From NCBI GenBank assembly GCA_029063695.1, contig JAIDNR010000443.1:1-6371 (forward strand): a stretch of DNA of 6,371 nucleotides, given 5' to 3'. The notes below the pieces were generated by a model that saw only the letters and a program-made list of their open reading frames with translations, had not been told where the DNA came from and searched no databases. Shown here piece by piece: positions 5,503 to 6,371 of the stretch (position 1 is its first letter; every line of letters starts with the position of its first letter). Source of the DNA: Ruminococcus sp. (GTDB lineage: Bacteria; Bacillota; Clostridia; Oscillospirales; Ruminococcaceae). A program made the translations under genes and the position numbers.

Positions 5503-5547
5503 TGTGCTAAATTATGATTTATACGAATAAACAAATAATTAAAATAA

Positions 5548-5579
5548 GCCCGAAAGCAGTTGAAAAACTACTTGCGGGC
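5548..5579. terminator. Long GAAA-capped hairpin between convergent genes
   Basis: GCCCG (5548-5552) pairs with CGGGC (5575-5579). After an A-G mismatch come AAG/CTT, a C-A mismatch, then AGTT/AACT closing a GAAA tetraloop (5562-5565). On the minus strand, leaving kptA, it is followed by a U-rich stretch (TTATTTTAATTATTTG), so it is a reasonable kptA terminator. On the plus strand the following bases are only weakly U-rich. The GAAA loop belongs to the plus-strand RNA; the minus-strand loop would be TTTC. Confidence 0.6.
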
Positions 5580-5594
5580 ATTACTTCTATATGA

Positions 5595-5621
5595 GTATCG
5601 CTCTTATTGATACGGGTTTTT
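5595..5621 (+). terminator. Possible intrinsic terminator for the DJ-1 family gene
   Basis: GTATC (5595-5599) pairs with GATAC (5609-5613) around a nine-base loop, followed by GGG and five T. The stem is short, so this is a weak candidate that may act together with the hairpin at 5548-5579. It ends just before the stop codon of kptA on the opposite strand. Confidence 0.4.
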
Positions 5622-5622
5622 A

Positions 5623-6165
5623 TTATTCAAGAAAACTTGGTGGAACACAGTCAGTCAGCCATACACCGTTATCGGAGCAGTAAAATTTATATCCCTGTCT
5701 GTGCATTTCGCCCGAAAGAACTTTAAATATATGCAGTTTTCCGTGACGTGTGCCGACTTTCGAGGCAGTCTCCTTGTCGCATGAAAGATGAACATACTGT
5801 CTGCTCATTTTTTTCAGTCCCTCAGCAAGAATTGAATTTACAAATCTTTCAGCCGTGCCGTGATACAGAATTTCGGGCGGTATTTTTTCAGCAAATCCCA
5901 TATCAACATCAACAGAATGACCCTGATTTGCACGTATTTTTGATTTGTCGTCATTGAAACTGTACCGCTGTTTGTTGTCTGAATTAACAATTTCCTCAAG
6001 AATTTTCATATTGATTCTGTATTTGTCTGTGCGGTTTATGCCATTGATTAATTCTTCTGTATCTGCCCATGCACCGTGATATTCAAGCTCAATGCCTATT
6101 GTTGACGGTGAATGACGGAGTATAAGAGAAAGAAACTTGCTCAGCTTTGTGAAATCCTGATTCAT
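5623..6165 (-). CDS. kptA: RNA 2'-phosphotransferase (Tpt1/KptA family)
   Basis: A 180-residue enzyme that transfers an internal RNA 2'-phosphate to NAD+, giving 2'-OH RNA, ADP-ribose 1'',2''-cyclic phosphate and nicotinamide. In fungi and plants it finishes tRNA splicing; the bacterial role is unsettled. The N-terminal winged-helix half carries Arg17-His18 (LRHSP) and Arg78 (IRANQGHS); the ADP-ribosyltransferase-like C-terminal half carries YHGT (101-104), VHLS (125-128), Arg140 (GTRHGK) and the end motif NGVWLTDCVPPSFLE. The four catalytic residues known from Tpt1 (Arg-His-Arg-Arg) are all present. I start at the ATG at 6165 because AGAGGTG (complement of 6172-6178) lies six bases upstream; an in-frame TTG seven codons earlier includes that ribosome site and is unlikely. 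It converges on the DJ-1 gene and diverges from the ABC gene, and is probably transcribed alone. Confidence 0.94.
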   Translation of the reverse strand: MNQDFTKLSKFLSLILRHSPSTIGIELEYHGAWADTEELINGINRTDKYRINMKILEEIVNSDNKQRYSFNDDKSKIRANQGHSVDVDMGFAEKIPPEILYHGTAERFVNSILAEGLKKMSRQYVHLSCDKETASKVGTRHGKLHIFKVLSGEMHRQGYKFYCSDNGVWLTDCVPPSFLE

Positions 6166-6196
6166 AATTTTCACCTCTGTTATCAATTTTACTAAA

Positions 6197-6225
6197 ATTG
6201 TAACATATTATATTTGCAAAATCAA
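6197..6225 (-). promoter_or_regulatory. Extended -10 promoter of kptA
   Basis: On the minus strand TTGATT (complement of 6220-6225), 17 bp, then TACAAT (complement of 6197-6202), preceded by TGT so that it forms an extended -10 (TGnTACAAT). The leader to the ATG at 6165 is about 25 bases and contains the AGAGGTG ribosome site. Confidence 0.65.
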
Positions 6226-6273
6226 CATATTTTCTGTAAAAAATGAAATTTCTGTGAAATATAGCCAAACTGA

Positions 6274-6291
6274 TTGACAAATATTCGTCAA
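6274..6291. promoter_or_regulatory. Palindromic operator candidate on the -35 of the ABC gene promoter
   Basis: TTGACAAATATTCGTCAA is an 18-bp inverted repeat with a single mismatched pair (A6279/C6286). It covers the -35 and half of the spacer, where a dimeric repressor would block polymerase. The size and form suit TetR- or MarR-type regulators, but no regulator gene is in the window to pair with it. Confidence 0.45.
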
Positions 6292-6302
6292 AGTGCTATA
6301 AT
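6274..6302 (+). promoter_or_regulatory. Perfect-consensus sigma-A promoter of the ABC transporter gene
   Basis: TTGACA (6274-6279), exactly 17 bp, TATAAT (6297-6302). Transcription should start near 6309, with the ribosome site AAGGGG (6323-6328 region) before the ATG at 6338. It is divergent from the kptA promoter, with about 48 bp between the two -35 elements. Confidence 0.85.
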
Positions 6303-6337
6303 TTTCTTATACTATTTTATATAAAGGGGTTATTGAT

Positions 6338-6371
6338 ATGCTTCAATTAAAAAATGTCGTAAAAAAATACG
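6338..6371 (+). CDS. Start of a probable ABC transporter ATP-binding protein (cut by the window edge)
   Basis: Only 11 codons are visible: MLQLKNVVKKY, in frame to the window end. This is the typical first beta strand of ABC ATPases of the LolD/MacB or antimicrobial-peptide export type, with the aromatic A-loop Tyr that stacks on the adenine of ATP usually at this spot. A ribosome site (AAGGGG) and a perfect promoter precede it, so the start is secure. The Walker motifs and any permease partner lie outside the window, so the family call depends on a very short stretch. Confidence 0.55.
   Translation, partial: MLQLKNVVKKY

Noticed and set aside
1..6371. CRISPR arrays, toxin-antitoxin pairs or defence genes
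   Set aside because: No regularly spaced repeats and no recognisable toxin, antitoxin or defence domain were seen on either strand.

Overview
The window looks like a low-GC Bacillota chromosome, most likely a gut or rumen clostridium of the Ruminococcus/Oscillospiraceae kind. This rests on AT-rich DNA, AGAGG/AGGAGG-type ribosome binding sites, sigma-A promoters of TTGACA/TTGCAA-N17-TATAAT form, and the gene families present. The genus is inference.

Left half (about 1-3470): the right-hand end of an integrated element. It holds the end of an unrecognised 104-codon gene, a promoter with a palindromic operator-like site, a 1.63 kb insertion sequence (431-2060) with 63-bp inverted ends and an intact IS4-type DDE transposase, the C-terminal remnant of a Cro/C1-type HTH gene abutting the IS, and a tyrosine recombinase (2249-3292) broken by one in-frame TAG. 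A 24-bp stretch identical in form to the 3' end of a tRNA gene (T-loop to CCA, 3447-3470) follows. No tRNA body precedes it, so it reads as the distal attachment site of an element that entered a tRNA gene lying to the left of the window. The HTH remnant and the stop in the integrase suggest the element is decaying and probably cannot excise by itself.

Junction (3293-3530): a strong outward-facing promoter nearly matching the integrase promoter, a hairpin at the expected 5' end of its transcript, the att core, and a small hairpin terminator that probably belonged to the original tRNA gene.

Right half (3531-6371): ordinary chromosomal genes. These are a CNNM/CorC-type membrane protein (DUF21, two CBS, CorC_HlyC), a DJ-1/PfpI-family protein with its own consensus promoter, a convergently oriented kptA (RNA 2'-phosphotransferase), and, divergent from kptA, the first 11 codons of a probable ABC transporter ATPase under a perfect-consensus promoter overlapped by a palindrome. 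They do not form an obvious pathway. Hairpins between the DJ-1 gene and kptA separate the two convergent transcripts.

No wholly new system is evident. The most interesting material is the mobile-element biology: a regulator apparently lost at an IS insertion, an integrase disabled by one codon, and an element-borne promoter pointing through the att site at a host membrane-protein gene.
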